7,295 nt of DNA, taken from Verrucomicrobiota bacterium (GTDB lineage Bacteria > Verrucomicrobiota > Verrucomicrobiia > Limisphaerales > UBA1100). Positions within the stretch are counted from its first letter, which is position 1, and each line of letters opens with the position of its first letter. The notes below the pieces were generated by a model. It made no database searches. It was given only the letters and a program-made list of their open reading frames with translations, and was not told the DNA's origin. Made by a program: the position numbers and the translations under genes. The stretch covers positions 1 through 7,295 of the forward strand of contig JAPKDK010000146.1 of NCBI GenBank assembly GCA_028872645.1, read 5' to 3'. Below, one piece after another: positions 6,826 to 7,295 of this stretch.

Positions 6826-7295
6826 GCCGTTGTTGGCAAATCATTTGCGTCGCGCTTCTGCTAACCTCCAGCCTGTTGGCCGGGGAATTGACGTTCAAAA
6901 ACGTGCACGTCCGCACGCGCACCCTGGCCGACGCCAATTGCTACCACGGCTACGCGGCACATCAGTTCGAGTTGGAAAATCTCTCCGGAAAAAAACGCAC
7001 AGTAACGATTCAATTTCCGGCAGAAGATCACCACAGTGAATCCAACATTGCAGACCTACGCCGCACCGTGACACTCGGCCCCAATAGCCGCAAAGTGGTT
7101 TCGCTATACCAACCACCCCTTTCCATCGACTCTTTCAACAGCGCCTTCATCATCGTGGATGGAGAAAAGCGCCGGCTGGATGATGCCTTTATCGGGCATG
7201 TGAACAGCTCCCACAATCTGGGTATCCACCAGCCGGCGGCGGTGCTGGCCAGCCGTTCGTGGAACGGCAAGTTTGCCTTGAACCCGACATACGAG
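6822..7295 (+). CDS. Exported protein of unknown function, MoxR-operon member (C-terminus outside window)
   Basis: The ATG at 6822 overlaps the moxR stop (ATGA) and the frame stays open for 158 codons to the right edge. Residues 1-20 look like a signal peptide: a short start with R3, hydrophobic core IICVALLLTSSLL, and a likely cut near LAG. The next 138 residues show alternating beta-strand character (for example HQFELENLSGKKRTVTIQF, then RRTVTLGPNSRKVVSLY), as in an immunoglobulin- or DUF-like beta sandwich facing the periplasm. I see no catalytic motif. Translational coupling says it is made together with MoxR, so it may be a periplasmic or membrane partner of that system. In many MoxR operons the gene at this place is a DUF58 protein; this one is not, at least in the visible part. 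A C-terminal membrane anchor could lie beyond the edge. Confidence 0.8.
   Translation, partial: MSRCWQIICVALLLTSSLLAGELTFKNVHVRTRTLADANCYHGYAAHQFELENLSGKKRTVTIQFPAEDHHSESNIADLRRTVTLGPNSRKVVSLYQPPLSIDSFNSAFIIVDGEKRRLDDAFIGHVNSSHNLGIHQPAAVLASRSWNGKFALNPTYE

Noticed and set aside
1..7295. CRISPR arrays, tRNA or rRNA genes, insertion sequences
   Set aside because: I looked for regularly spaced repeats, tRNA cloverleaf and T-loop patterns, conserved rRNA segments and transposase motifs on both strands and saw none.

Overview
The window looks like chromosomal DNA from a free-living bacterium of the PVC superphylum, most likely Verrucomicrobiota. The guess rests on gene style: a very large modular surface peptidase, an N-terminal segment of the type seen in tyrosine recombinases of that group, a MoxR operon with an unusual helical membrane protein, and near absence of Shine-Dalgarno sequences. 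It is an inference, not an identification.

Layout. Positions 1-4031 (minus strand) are one continuous reading frame, open at the left edge. It encodes a giant membrane-anchored zinc metallopeptidase of the fungalysin/thermolysin (M36/M4-like) kind. Its order is: a recombinase-like basic N-terminus, one transmembrane anchor, a reprolysin-like module without its zinc motif, a Gly/Pro linker, FTP and PepSY propeptide domains, a zinc peptidase core with HEYGH and GEAFGD motifs, then NHL-like and LamG-like sequence cut by the window edge. Positions 4032-4260 are an AT-rich divergent control region. It holds three identical 9-bp direct repeats on about the same helical face, an inverted repeat, and a sigma-70-like promoter that probably gives a nearly leaderless transcript to the right. 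Positions 4261-7295 (plus strand) look like a MoxR operon: a three-TM protein with a long Lys/Glu/Gln-rich helical domain, a hairpin-rich REP-like spacer, a MoxR-family AAA+ ATPase, and a secreted protein of unknown function whose start overlaps the MoxR stop (ATGA), cut by the right edge.

How the parts may work together. MoxR ATPases usually act as chaperones that assemble or activate envelope and metal-dependent proteins, with membrane partners encoded beside them. The flanking membrane and exported proteins fit that pattern. The peptidase is divergently transcribed and need not be related. The most unusual parts are the peptidase's recombinase-like cytoplasmic head next to phased direct repeats, and its zinc peptidase core, which has the first half of the catalytic machinery but no later histidine inside the window.
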